A DNA stretch of 64,000 nucleotides. Origin: Porphyra umbilicalis. Its lineage: Eukaryota > Rhodophyta > Bangiophyceae > Bangiales > Bangiaceae. Below the pieces are notes generated by a model. That model was not told the DNA's origin, did not search any database, and worked only from the letters and a program-made list of their open reading frames with translations. Location: positions 1 to 64,000 of the forward strand of contig KV919028.1 of the NCBI GenBank assembly GCA_002049455.2, given 5' to 3'. This document shows positions 30,849-41,101 of the stretch, in pieces. How positions within the stretch are numbered: the first letter of the stretch is position 1; each line of letters starts with the position of its first letter. The position numbers were made by a program, and so were the translations under genes.

Positions 30849-32384
30849 GTCTTGACAACTCTGCCGAGTATGATGTACAGCCAAGTTCCTCGGCAGAACA
30901 TGTCGCATTTCCTGCAACAGTGTTGTGACAAGTACGAGTCCTCCGCCTCAACCACCTGCACCGCGCCGCAAGCATTGCGGAGCTTGATGGCAACTGCGCC
31001 GACCTGCGGCCCGCCGTGCAGAAGCGCCGGCGCCCGCGGCGGCGCGGACACCCACGGCCGACCCCTCGGCCGCGCCCCGGCGCCCCCCCCGCGCGCGTCC
31101 GCGTTGCCCACCAGTCGCGCCCGCGGCGGCACGGTCGGCCAAGCGGCCACCCGCCACGCACCGTGGTTCCTCCCCCCCGCACCCGCAGGCCCCCCCCCCC
31201 CACCCCACCCCACCCCCGCCAGCCGCCCTGCCACCGCGGCCGCGCCTCGGCAACGCGCGCCCCCAGGCGGGCGGTGGCGCGCCTCCTCCCCCCCCCACCA
31301 CCCACGGCACCCGCCGAGACCCGCCGACGCCGTCGGCACCAGGGCGGCGGGCCTGCGGTGCGCGCGCCCCCTCCCCCCACGCCACCCCCTTACCGCCGCC
31401 GGCCGCCCATGGCGCGGCGGCGACCCCCCCCCCCCCCGCCGCGGCGTGGCGGCGCCGGTGCGCCCGCCCCGCCGCTGCCGTGCTGACCGTTTGGGGTCAG
31501 CGGCGCGCGGCCGCCGCCGCCGCCCGCCCCGGGCCGTGCGTCGGCGGCACCCGCACGCCGCGCCGCGGCGGGGCGCGCGGCGGGCGGCGGCGTGGCCAGG
31601 CGGCGTGGCCAGCCGGCGCGTCTGCAGACGCCCCTGGGAGAGCCGCCCCGCCGGTGCGTGCGCCGCGTCTGCAACCGCGGCGGGGGTGTTGTCCCGCTCC
31701 CCCCCCCCCCCCCCGCCCCCCACAGGCCGCGCGCCGTGCCGCCGCCGCGTCGACGGCGCGCCGGTGCGCGCCGCCGCCGCCGACGACGCGTGGCGCGCGT
31801 CGACGCCCGTCGTGTGGCCGCCCGCGTGGCACTGGCGCAGGCGCCGTGCGCGGCGGGCGGGGTGGCGGCGGCCCTTTTTGCGGGGGGGGGGGGCGAGAGG
31901 AGGGGGCGCCGCCGACGCGGACGGGCGGCGCACCGGCGGCACCCAGACGGCCGCGCGCGGCGTCGGCGCCGCCCGCCCGCGTCGGCGTGCCCGCGGTGGG
32001 GGGGGGGGGGACAGGGGGGACGCCGGCGGGGTGGTGGCGGCGGGGGCGCCGGCGGCGGCAGCGGCGGCGGTGCCGGCGGCGGCGGCGGTGGCGGGGGGAG
32101 TCGGCCGACGTGGCGGTGGGGGTCGGCCGGGGGGGGGCGTGGCGGCTCTGAGCGGCGCGGGGGCGCGCAGAGGCGGGGCAGCGGCGGCCGCGTCGGTCGG
32201 CCGACGCGCGTCGCGGCGCGTTTGTCCCTTGGTTTCTTGTTGTTGCCGCCGTCACCGCCGTCGCCGTCCGTGTCGGCGCTGCCGCACGTGGCGGCCGTCC
32301 GTCCCGCCCCCCAACTCGGCGTTGGCACCCACCGGGACTGCTCGTCCCCCCGCCCCCACCCCCCCCCCCCCCCCTCCCACGGCC
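30849..32384. other. very GC-rich low-complexity DNA
   Basis: Every frame on both strands is open or nearly so over 1.5 kb, with C/G runs of 8-18 bases. The translations are Ala/Arg/Gly/Pro-rich without domains. It may be the long leader or upstream exon of the NAD(P)-binding protein gene; I cannot choose a frame. Confidence 0.4.
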
Positions 32385-33347
32385 ATGAAGAAGCACCGCC
32401 CCCGCTCGTCCAGCCGCCACGCCGGGCGAGCCCACATGGCGGGCCGCCCGCCGCTGCCGCCGGTGCATCACCCCCTGCCGCCGTCCCCCCCCCCCCCCCC
32501 CCCACCCCCCCCCCACGCCCCTCCCGCCCGGCGCGCCGCCCGCCCGTCCCGCCACCGTCGCCGTCTTTGGCGGCGACGGCCGCGTCGCGTGCCACGCCGC
32601 CGCCGAGCTGCTGTCCCTCGGCCGGGCGCCGCCGCCGCCGTCGGGCGTGGCCGTCGTGCGGGTGCGCCTCTTCACCCGCGCGCCCGCCAAGACGCGGCGG
32701 CACCTCGCGGCGCTCGCCGACGCGGAGCGGGAGCGCGCACGCGCCGAGGCGGGAGCCCGCCTCGGGCGGAGCAAGAGTGGCGCCGTCGTCGGCCTTGGGG
32801 GGGGGTGGGGGGGGGGTACGACGGGGGGGGGGGCCAACCGCCGGTCGGGGAGGTGGCGGCGGCGGCGGCGGGGCGAGGGAGAGCATGGACGTTGGGCGGG
32901 GGGGGGGGACGCCGCTGGGGGGGGGGCGGGGGGGGGGGCGCCGCCGCCGCCGCCGTTGCCGCCGCCGCGGGGAGCCTCAGCCGCGGGAGCCTCGCGAGCA
33001 TGGGCTCCGTCCAATCCATGACCTCGTACGGGCGCCTCGCGGGGGGCGGCCCCGACGGCGTGTCGGCGTCGGCCGGCCTCGCCGCCGCCGCTGCCGTGGC
33101 GGGCGTCCGCGTCGGCGGCAGCGGGGTGCTCGGCGGCTCGGATCCGAGCCTCGGCGGCCCCGCGTTTGGGGCGGCGCGGCAGGGCCGCCCGGGCCGTGGC
33201 GCCGGCGTCGGCGGCGGCGGCGGCGCGCGGCGGTCGCTCGAGTGGGGCCGCGGCGCCGCCGACGGTGACAGCGGGCGGGGCTTTGGGAGTGGCGGCGGCG
33301 GCCTCCTCACCGACGGCGGGTGCGGGGGTGGCGGCGGCGGCGGCTGC

Positions 33348-33378
<31 letters not shown>

Positions 33379-34381
33379 GCGGCGATGGTGGCGGCGGTGG
33401 CGGCGGCGGGGAGGCAATGTCAGAGGCGTTTGGGGGCCCCACCGGGCGCCTCGAGGTCGTGCACCTCGACTTGTCGGCGGCGACGCCCGACGCGATCCGC
33501 GTTGCCCTTGATGGCGCGACGCACGTGGTGTATGCCGAGACGGCGTATGGGGGGCGGGAGGCGCGGGGGAGCCCCTACCACGTCGACTATGTGGGCGTCA
33601 AGCACCTCCTCGACGCGACCGTGCGCGCGCCGGTGCGGATTGTCTATCAGAGCTCGACGGCGACGCGCGGCGTCGTGCGCCCGCTGATCATTGACTGGAC
33701 GCGGGACAATTGGAGCAAGTGGTACGTGGGGGGCGCGGTGCGGTCACGGGAAGGTGGGGGGGGGGGGGGGGGGGAGGAGGGGGCTTGCCCGGCGCGTGCG
33801 CGTGGGGAAGCGCGAGGGGGTCAGCGCGTGACTTGTCACGGTCGCGCACGTCGGTCGCGTCCCTGCTGTTGCCGTCCGACGGCTCATCCACGGGTCGGCC
33901 CCACTCACCCTTGCCGCTGCGCTCTCGCTTTTGCGACTCACCCACTCCGCTCTGCGCCGACCCTCCCCCTGCCCCCCCCCCTCTCACCCCTACGCAGGAA
34001 GAGAGAGGCGGAGAAGCTGCTCAAAGCGTCGGCGCACCCCTACACCATTGTGCGCGCCGGCCGCCTGACGCGTGCGCAGGGCGGGCGGCGGGGTATTCGG
34101 CTGCGGCCGACGCCCTCCTCCGCCTCTTCCCCCTCGTCGCCCCTCGCGTCCGTCTTTGGGTCGACGCCCTCCTTCCTCCCCGCGCGGCCGGTCAGCCGCG
34201 CGGACGTGGGGCTGGTGCTCGCGCGGGCGGTCGTGCACCCAGACGTGGTGGAGCGCCTGTCGTTTGAGGTGGACAATGACAACTCGCCGCTGCTGCCTGT
34301 GACGCGGGGGGGGGGGGGCGCCGCGAAGCCGCCATCGTGCACCAAGCGTGGGGGGGGGTGTTTGGGAAGCTCCGCGTCTGA
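32385..34381 (+). CDS. NmrA-like NAD(P)-binding Rossmann protein (atypical SDR)
   Basis: The nucleotide-binding start reads ATVAVFGGDGRVACHAAAEL (near 32550-32610). VRVRLFTRAPAKTRRHLAAL is strand 2 and its helix. After an insertion of roughly 200 Gly/Ser-rich residues come RLEVVHLDLSAATPDAIRVA, ATHVVYAETAYGG, VDYVGVKHLLDAT and VRIVYQSSTATRG. After splicing come KREAEKLLKASAHPYTIVRA and SRADVGLVLARAV. This is the NmrA / NAD(P)H-binding subgroup of the extended SDR superfamily, which includes redox sensors and TIC62-like proteins; the substrate is unknown. The ATG at 32385 gives an Arg/Ser/Pro-rich N-terminus that could be an organelle-targeting region. Frame changes fall at a C19/C10 tract (32485-32514), G runs near 32800-32835 and a G12 run near 34310. 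With those lengths adjusted the protein would end FGKLRV at the TGA at 34379. As given, the last frame stays open to 34550. Confidence 0.65.
33722..33997 (+). other. intron of the NmrA-like gene, 276 nt
   Basis: The donor is TG|GTACGTGGG and the acceptor is CCCCTACGCAG|GAAGAG after a long C-rich tract. Splicing joins NWSKW to KREAEKLLKAS, the pattern expected in this family. The intron length is a multiple of three and it has no stop in the gene frame, so an unspliced reading also stays open. It contains a G19 run at 33756-33774. Confidence 0.85.
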
Positions 34382-34779
34382 TGGCGGCGGCGCGGGGGGG
34401 GGGGGGGAGGGAGGGGGACGCCCACGCCATCAATCACCGTGGCCGTGGGGCAGAGGCGCGATGGAACCCCTCGCTGCGTCGGCGGCGTGTGGTGCGTGTT
34501 GTGCTCGGTGTGCCGCCGCCGCCGGCGCCTGCGCCCGGTCTGTAGTGTAGCGACGTGGGCGCCCGACCGCAGCGCGGCGACCGATGGCACCGCCGCGGCT
34601 GGTGGCATGGTGATGGCAGGGGGCCTGGAACGGGGCCGCGCGGGTGTGGTTGCGTTGGGACCAGAAAAAGGACGTGGCCACGGAACATGAGGAGCAGGAA
34701 TGTGGGCAGCAGTCGCGGTTGGGTAGGCGCCTACCGCCATAACCACGACGTCGTCCACGCGTGGTGTCGCCCAGCGCCT
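34382..34779. other. intergenic
   Basis: GC-rich DNA after the NmrA-like gene, with open but domain-free frames on both strands. Confidence 0.45.
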
Positions 34780-34833
34780 TGCACCTCGTTGCTGGATCCA
34801 CCATGAGCCTCGTTTTCCCCCAAATCGCTCGTA
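34780..34833 (+). repeat. outer inverted repeat, left arm (54 bp)
   Basis: The left arm begins TGCACCTCGTTGCTGGATCC and matches the reverse complement of 37951-38004 with about three mismatches. Together the pair brackets the MITE and the pogo element. It could be the terminal repeats of an older 3.2-kb foldback-type element; I see no clear target-site duplication. Confidence 0.7.
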
Positions 34834-35207
34834 CAAAAACTTGCACGACCCCTCGGAAGCACCTGTACGAGGCGATTTTTTTGCAAAAACATGTTAAAAC
34901 ATGCATACGTTTGCATGACTGCATTCTTCAATGACTTCTTGGATGCATCAGGAGCCTCTATGAGAGCCGCTTTCTATGGTGTTGAGCGACATGGTGAAAA
35001 TGCGCATGTGCAAACGCACACATGTGCTCAACAAGTGCGTGCGAGCGCTACCATCCTTCCAACCAGGTGTTTTCGATTTCCTTGCACGCATCATTAAGAC
35101 TCCGTGTTCGAGGGGTGCGTATCAAGTCGTGCGTGGGGTCTGGAGGTGCTTGGAAAGTACCTTTTTGCCTCTGTTATCTGCCGGTCGGCCCGACTTTGTC
35201 ACACTTA

Positions 35208-35375
35208 GGGTCATTCTACACCAGCCCGAACGCCCCGAACGTCCGAACGCTGAACGGCCATATTGAAATTCCATTGGCCAAGCATCCCAGCCGATGCCAC
35301 GTCGCCCAATGAGATTTTGATATGGCCGTTCAGCGTTCGGACGTTCGGGGCGTTCGGGCTGGTGTAGAATGACCC
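35208..35375. mobile_element. 168-bp MITE, Tourist/PIF-Harbinger type
   Basis: Perfect 56-bp terminal inverted repeats starting GGGTCATTCTACACCAGCCC enclose a 56-bp centre. Both ends are flanked by the direct repeat TTA (35205-35207 and 35376-35378), the 3-bp target duplication known for PIF/Harbinger elements. The arms contain four GAACG steps. The perfect arms and duplication suggest a young insertion. A truncated Harbinger transposase is present at 41.1-41.8 kb. Confidence 0.85.
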
Positions 35376-35493
35376 TTACAGTCAGCCCTTCCACAAACGG
35401 CGATCGGCAATGGCTGGGAAAATGAGATTTCCCATTCCACTAAGTTCTTCGACGAGGGCCAAAGAACGGTGCTTCCCGAGCGGAAAAGACATC

Positions 35494-37363
35494 GAGTCGA
35501 TCTGATAAATTGCAATGCCCAGACTAAAATTGCATCCGACTATTCTTGAGAAAGAGGTAAAAGACATAGCACTCACGCACTCAAGTCGCCCTCCTCTTCG
35601 TCCCCCTCATCGGCTGCCACTGAAACTTGGTCAGTGCAGCTCTGACAGTGTTCTTCCATGATCGAGCTTGCCACCGCCGTCTTAGCACATGCCGGGCACA
35701 CCCAAAACACGTCACAGGCGCAACCCAGCCACCCCCCGCCCCCGCGTCGGACAGTCTTGCGGCACACACGACAACGGTTGTTCTCGCGCTGCGTAGCACG
35801 CCGCGCCGCATCCACCTCCTTGCGTACCCGTTGCTGCGCCGCTTCGGCCACCCGAGCCTCCCTCACCACCAATGCTGCCGCCCTGGCGGCCTCCCTTGCG
35901 CGGTGCTGCGCCAACAGTGCCTCGGGCGCGTGCAAAACACCCCGTGCCACGGTCGCCTGTCCGCTGACCGGCCGGCGCCGGGTGGCATCGACACGCTGTT
36001 GGGCCCCCAACAGCACAGCAGCAGCTGCAGCATGGGCCTTGGACTGTACGGTGTCACCAGGTGGCACCAATACCACGTTGGCACCGACTCGCGCCAGCAT
36101 CGCCGCAGCATCGAAAGGCCACAGTGCACACCGCCGGAAAGCGCCCACAATGGACTGGGGGGTCAGCGTCCGCCGCTCTGCCTCGTATGCGGCGCTCAGC
36201 AGCGTATCCCGTACGCTGGTCCCCGACACGAGGGCATCCAAAATCCCCTGCTCGTTCCCCGTGGCGGCATCGCGCTTGAGTCCCCCAAATGGGGACTCGT
36301 CCAATGGTTTGTTGATGTGTGACGTGTTGGGTGGCAAGGAGAACAGGTAGACACCCTTCTCAAGGGCCGCAGCGATGGTGTCGGGCTGCCGGTGGGCCCC
36401 CAACTGGTCCCCGAAGAGCAGAGCCTCGCGGCCCGGGTTGCGCGTCCGCCACTCAGCGGCAAACAGATCAATGACCGCTCTGAAGCATGGCCCATCAAGG
36501 TAGCCAGTCTCTGTCCAGCAGTAGAAGCGAAGCCAGGCCCGCCGTGACGTGCGTGGGGCCTGCTCGAGGGTGAAGTTGACCGGGCCCGACCCGTCATCCC
36601 CAAATTTGCCCTTGAGTACGTAGACCGACAGGAAGACGGCTCCACTGGCCGACACAAACGGCAGCAGGGAAGCCACAGTGTTTCCACGCGTCGACCGCAC
36701 ATTCGCTCGGTCTTTCTCTGCCGTCTCCACCCGCATGGTGGTCATGTTTCCGCCGCGTTGCACGAGCCTTGTCTCGTCGTAGTTGAACACGGCGTCAGGG
36801 GCAAAGGAGTGGCACTCCAGGAAAAGTGACAGCTCCTCACAGAATGCCTGGGTGCCCTCCATCACAGCCGGGCCAGCCCGCTTGTCCGCCAACGCCTTAA
36901 ACGCCCGCAGGGAGAGGGAGCGTCTATGGGACGCCACCCACCGCGTCACCCAGTCAGCAGACACATCGATAGAGAAACGAGATTTTACCAACGCCTGTAT
37001 CTGCACTACGGAGAGGGCAAGGTTGTTGACAGAGAAGGCTTGGGCCACCCCCACCAGGATCGCGTCTTGCTCAGCGGTCAGCAGGGCGTTGCCGTGCGCG
37101 TGCCCAGCGTCACCTCGATGACGGTGGTAGGCGGCGCGTAGAGCGGGCACCGAGAAGCCTGTCCGTGTCGCTGCGGCCGCCAGGGCGACCCGAAGAGAAG
37201 CGCCGTCTCGCACTGCTTCCACCAAGCTGTCCACCTCATCTCGGGGTGCCATGGTTCTCGCGCTGGTGGCGCCTGCGCGCTTCCGTATCTCGCAGATGGG
37301 AGCAACAAAAGATATAGTCTGTGCGATTTTATGCTGGGAATTGCAATTTTATCAGATCGACTC
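35494..37363 (-). mobile_element. pogo-type DNA transposon, about 1.87 kb
   Basis: An imperfect inverted repeat of about 45 bp flanks the transposase gene. The left end at 35494 reads GAGTCGATCTGATAAATTGC; the right end, reverse-complemented at 37363-37313, reads GAGTCGATCTGATAAAATTG, and both continue with CCCAG and TGC motifs. These are likely the terminal repeats, though I could not define a TA duplication. The element sits inside the outer inverted repeat pair. Confidence 0.7.
35573..37252 (-). CDS. pogo/Tigger-like DDE_1 transposase with a C-terminal Cys cluster, 559 aa
   Basis: An unbroken frame starts MAPRDEVDSLVEAVRDGASL. The first 45 residues fit a psq-type helix-turn-helix and residues 56-115 a CENP-B-type DNA-binding domain (SVVQIQALVKSRF, DWVTRWVASH). 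The DDE_1 core shows VFNYDETRL (Asp159), LLFGDQLGAHRQ (Asp282) and LPPNTSHINKPLDESPFGGL (Asp318), a D-D-D set as known for pogo elements. A basic helical linker leads to a Cys cluster, CRVC...CACDVFWVCPAC...HCQSC (494-539), which looks like a PHD/RING-like zinc fold. It ends in an acidic tail, DEGDEEEGD. Length and catalytic residues are complete, so it may be active. The zinc-like tail is unusual for simple pogo transposases but occurs in some fungal and algal relatives. Confidence 0.9.
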   Translation of the reverse strand: MAPRDEVDSLVEAVRDGASLRVALAAAATRTGFSVPALRAAYHRHRGDAGHAHGNALLTAEQDAILVGVAQAFSVNNLALSVVQIQALVKSRFSIDVSADWVTRWVASHRRSLSLRAFKALADKRAGPAVMEGTQAFCEELSLFLECHSFAPDAVFNYDETRLVQRGGNMTTMRVETAEKDRANVRSTRGNTVASLLPFVSASGAVFLSVYVLKGKFGDDGSGPVNFTLEQAPRTSRRAWLRFYCWTETGYLDGPCFRAVIDLFAAEWRTRNPGREALLFGDQLGAHRQPDTIAAALEKGVYLFSLPPNTSHINKPLDESPFGGLKRDAATGNEQGILDALVSGTSVRDTLLSAAYEAERRTLTPQSIVGAFRRCALWPFDAAAMLARVGANVVLVPPGDTVQSKAHAAAAAVLLGAQQRVDATRRRPVSGQATVARGVLHAPEALLAQHRAREAARAAALVVREARVAEAAQQRVRKEVDAARRATQRENNRCRVCRKTVRRGGGGWLGCACDVFWVCPACAKTAVASSIMEEHCQSCTDQVSVAADEGDEEEGDLSA

Positions 37364-37950
37364 ATCTTCTGACCTGACTGCCCCCCCTCCCCCCGCCCCT
37401 GCCCTCCCCTCCCTCCCGCTGCCCCTCTCCCACGCTGCCCACCCCCCCCCATCGGCCCCACCGGCGCCGCCAGCCAAGGGCAGTGCAGAAAAGGAATGAG
37501 CCAGGGCTGCACCCTCGCTTGCGAGGCCACGTCGTATGTCCTCTATTCGTACGAGAGAGGGTTGCTTGCTTGCCCCCGCAGGAACAGGAGGCCGCGAGAG
37601 GGTGTCGGCTGCGGCGGCGGCCAGAGCGGGTAACGGCGGTAGAGAGGAGTCATGCTGCGAAAACTGCCAGCTCTGTTCCCACTCACCGCCCCGGAGTCGG
37701 CGCAACCTTCCTCTGCTCGTGGGCTGCACGATGGTGTGCTACGTATTTCTTGCCCTACTCGGCACAGATCCGGAACTGAGCACCGCACCCGTTTAGTGTA
37801 TCAAGTCGCACTTGTAAGAACTTGAGCGGACTTCATAGAGCTCTTCATCACGCCCTAATCTCGTCGCCACCGCGCCACAACGAGTTTTTTTGTCGGGATA
37901 CGAGCAAACACTCCTGGCGTGCGAGCAGGAGCCCGTTTTCAACGAGCGTA

Positions 37951-38004
37951 TACGAGCGATTTGGGGCAAACCGAGGCTCGTGGTGGATCCAGCAACGAGG
38001 TGCA
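37951..38004 (-). repeat. outer inverted repeat, right arm (54 bp)
   Basis: The reverse complement matches 34780-34833 with about three mismatches (see that entry). Beyond it the sequence returns to gene-poor DNA. Confidence 0.7.
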
Positions 38005-41000
38005 CTGCGCAGACCGTGTCCTTCTATGGCAGTGTTTAATCCATCAGTTTGTTCAATTTCCTGGCTGAGGATAGGTCATGTACAATGGTGCAATTGGGGA
38101 GCAGGAATATTGTTTTTCTCCGTCGCTTCGTTGGGAAAGTGCACTTTCCTCACTACAGTCATTATTCGCTTATGTGCCATTCACTTGGAGAGCATGCTCT
38201 ACAAGTGAATGGCCCCTAGAGCCTCAGGACCGCGATCTCTCGCGATCTCGGACTGAAAGAGGGTGCTACTTTTGTGGCGCACCCCTGCCATGAAAACGCA
38301 TAACGACTGTAGTGGGGCGCATGCTGATTTTCTGCACTGGCGCCGAGGCCCGCAATTTTCAAATGGCCTCCCAACGTCTCCAGCACAGGGTGAAATGCCA
38401 TGCACTAGACCATATTCGTCCCCCCTCCACACTGCATAACTTCCAATATAGTTTAGAAACGATATTCGCATTTTAGACCGCGGCACTCGTCTGCACGCGC
38501 CCAGTATGGGAATACACGGCGCCCATGACGCGCCTGGCTGCCCCACTCTACGGCACTGACACTGCTCAGACATCGCGTACGCGGGGGTCCTTCCGGCGCT
38601 GAGTGGGGACACCTAGAAATCGCAGGACATCCCACGATCAAGAATCGGAACGCGGCATCGACAAACGGCAATCTAACGCGCTTCCCTCGCGGGCTGCTTG
38701 TTGCTCTGCAGGGGGGCCGTGTAAGCCTCGTCTCATACGTACATTCTTTGGCTGCGCTTTCTCTGCAATTTGTGCATAATTTGTCAGATGGAGTCCAGGC
38801 CTGAAAAAAGGATTAAGAAAAAGAATTAAAGCGGAGGTCGCACCGCCCCAGCTTGATCGCACGCTGGACCCCCGCGTGTCCTGCTGAGGGCGTCAATGAA
38901 CTAGGAGCGAGTACACCGGCGACGAATGCAGAAAAGCCAGAAAGAGATAAACACGTAGCCAATCAAGAGAAGTAAAGTGATCGATGAGGAACACGGAAGC
39001 GCTAGACGTGGGTCAGTACAACGATACAAAAACTCACTACGTCCGCAAGACCCGCACCGGCACCCACTAATGACGCAGGTACAACACACCACTGAATTGT
39101 ATCACTCTGAGCAGCTGCACGAAAAAGTATCCGCCTCACGGCACGTACCGAGGAGCCTGCGCAGATCAGAGACGGATCGAGGGGGTGGCGAGCGACGGCG
39201 ACGCCGGCGGGGTGTCAGACAACGCCAAGAAGGTGGGCGAGGGTGTAGGTCTCGACCCGACTTGACGACATGTGGCAAAGCATCGGAGAATCCGCCCTCG
39301 CGGTCACGTTGGCACTTTTGAGGCGAGCGCGCTACTTTTTGATCCTCTCAGACGCACCGAGATGGCACATTGTGCGCCGTCCACTGAGCCTCTTTCGACT
39401 CAGTGTGTAGCTGCGCGCTGTCGTTTGCGCCTCATTCGTATTGCGTTCCATGAAACAAAGGGATAGCCACCCTGTCAGCTCTTGACTGCAACGCTGCGTC
39501 ATCAAGCTATGTGCACGTATCTGACTGGGCAACGATAGCTTTTCGAACGGAAATTTGACTGGTATCCACCGTCGTTGCTTGGTTTGATACGTGCTGAACG
39601 CTGGTGGCTTTGCTTTGGGCAGTGCAGGGACGCCCTGCACAGTTTAAAATGTGACGACCCGTCCTGATCGGCCCTTGCACGCTCCGAAACTACGACGGCA
39701 CACCCAAATTTCTTGTATACGCGTCTCTTGTGTCCTGCTTCAGCAGGAGCTACAAACACACAAATCTGACCCGACTTACCTGGTGCACCCCACCGGAGGC
39801 ATCACAGGAGACGCGTAGCCCACGTTCTGGACCCTCCATCGTCGGCAGCCGCGCGCACCGCATCTCAGCCGCATCTCACCGCACTTCGGCTGCATTTCGC
39901 AGACCATCGCATTTTCCGAAACTTCGCACGACAGGCCTGAAGATGTCGTCATATGTGAGTCCAGATGCATGGATTCTTTCCAAAGCAATGTCATCCGTTG
40001 AACCGGCTGCGGCCGGGGGCTGTACAATTTCATTCATTTATTTCCTACTTCATTCAAGCCTAAACGGCTCGCTAATTCTTGTTCAGCCATTCGCCGGTTA
40101 TCCCGTCACGGATGAAGCTTGCCGCCACTTCCCGTCACTTGCATGAAGTTTTCGCCACTTGTCTTGAGCTGCCTTCCAGGCAGGCCACAGTGAAACCCTG
40201 TAAATCAGAGTACCGATCCGGCAACGGCATCCAACATCGTAACGCTCGGTAAACGTCAACCTTCGTATTAGTGCGCCACCTCTCGTAGACTGGACGGAAA
40301 ATGCTGCTGGGCCAGAAAGAAGAAACATTGGGACAGCAATGTATCGCGCGTCTGCGTTGAGTGTGTCCACCTTTGCAGCGAGACACTATTGTCCGCACGC
40401 CACGTTAGACGGCACATTATTTTTCGAAATGACATCCCCCTCATCCCCCTTGTCACTGTGCTTTCTATTGCGTGTAGAGAGCAACGGCTTCCCACAAGTT
40501 AAGTGTTTAGACATTATTGCATGAGTTCCGCACCTCCTGCGGCCACATGAATAAATGACAGACAATGCTAACCAGAACTCTCACGCATGCGCCCGTGACA
40601 GACGGCACGAGAAGTAGAGGAGACAGCAGTAACCTGCAACACATGAAAGGTCCACAAAGTCGACTGCTACGTTTCCGTCTTCACCCCATCACAGCTTAGT
40701 AGCAGTAGCCAACTTCTGGACATAATGGGCCAGTAGAGATGGTACGGAGGGGAAATTTGCTGGCACGGCACGTTCAGAGGCTTCCTGAAAAAGTGCACAA
40801 AGGTGTTCTCCACTTCCAGGCCTCTGTGAGCAGCCCAGAGCCCCTATTTCAACTTTTGAAAGGATTTGCCGTAAATTATAGCAGCCCTCCTCTTTGACTC
40901 CCGGCCGCATCCAAGCGAGAAAACTTTACACGTATGTCCTGCGCTGGCCTCTCTCGTCAGATCGTCGAAGACGAATCAGGCCTCCGTATCATGCAAGCGC

Positions 41001-41101
41001 ATACCTTTAGCAATACCTACGGCGATAAGAAGTGCAAGAGGGGCTACTCAGATGGTACGCGAACAAGTTGAAACGCTCGCGAACGGTAAAGGCAACAGTT
41101 T
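38005..41101. other. lower-GC gene-poor stretch
   Basis: About 50% GC, only short frames, no domains. It contains one copy of dispersed repeat B and small direct repeats (CCGCATCTCA near 39860). It looks like old transposon debris. Confidence 0.5.
38285..38450 (-). repeat. dispersed repeat B, copy 1 (diverged)
   Basis: On the - strand this segment aligns with 55305-55445 over about 140 bp at roughly 60-65% by eye. Shared words include AATCAGCATGCG and the order of conserved blocks (in translation YGLVHG...SACAPL against HGLLHA...SACAPL). It is an ancient repeat family of unknown type. Confidence 0.5.

Noticed and set aside
30846-32384. Upstream half of a 1234-codon + frame
   Set aside because: Open only because stop codons are rare at this GC; all six frames are similar and no domain appears before 32385.
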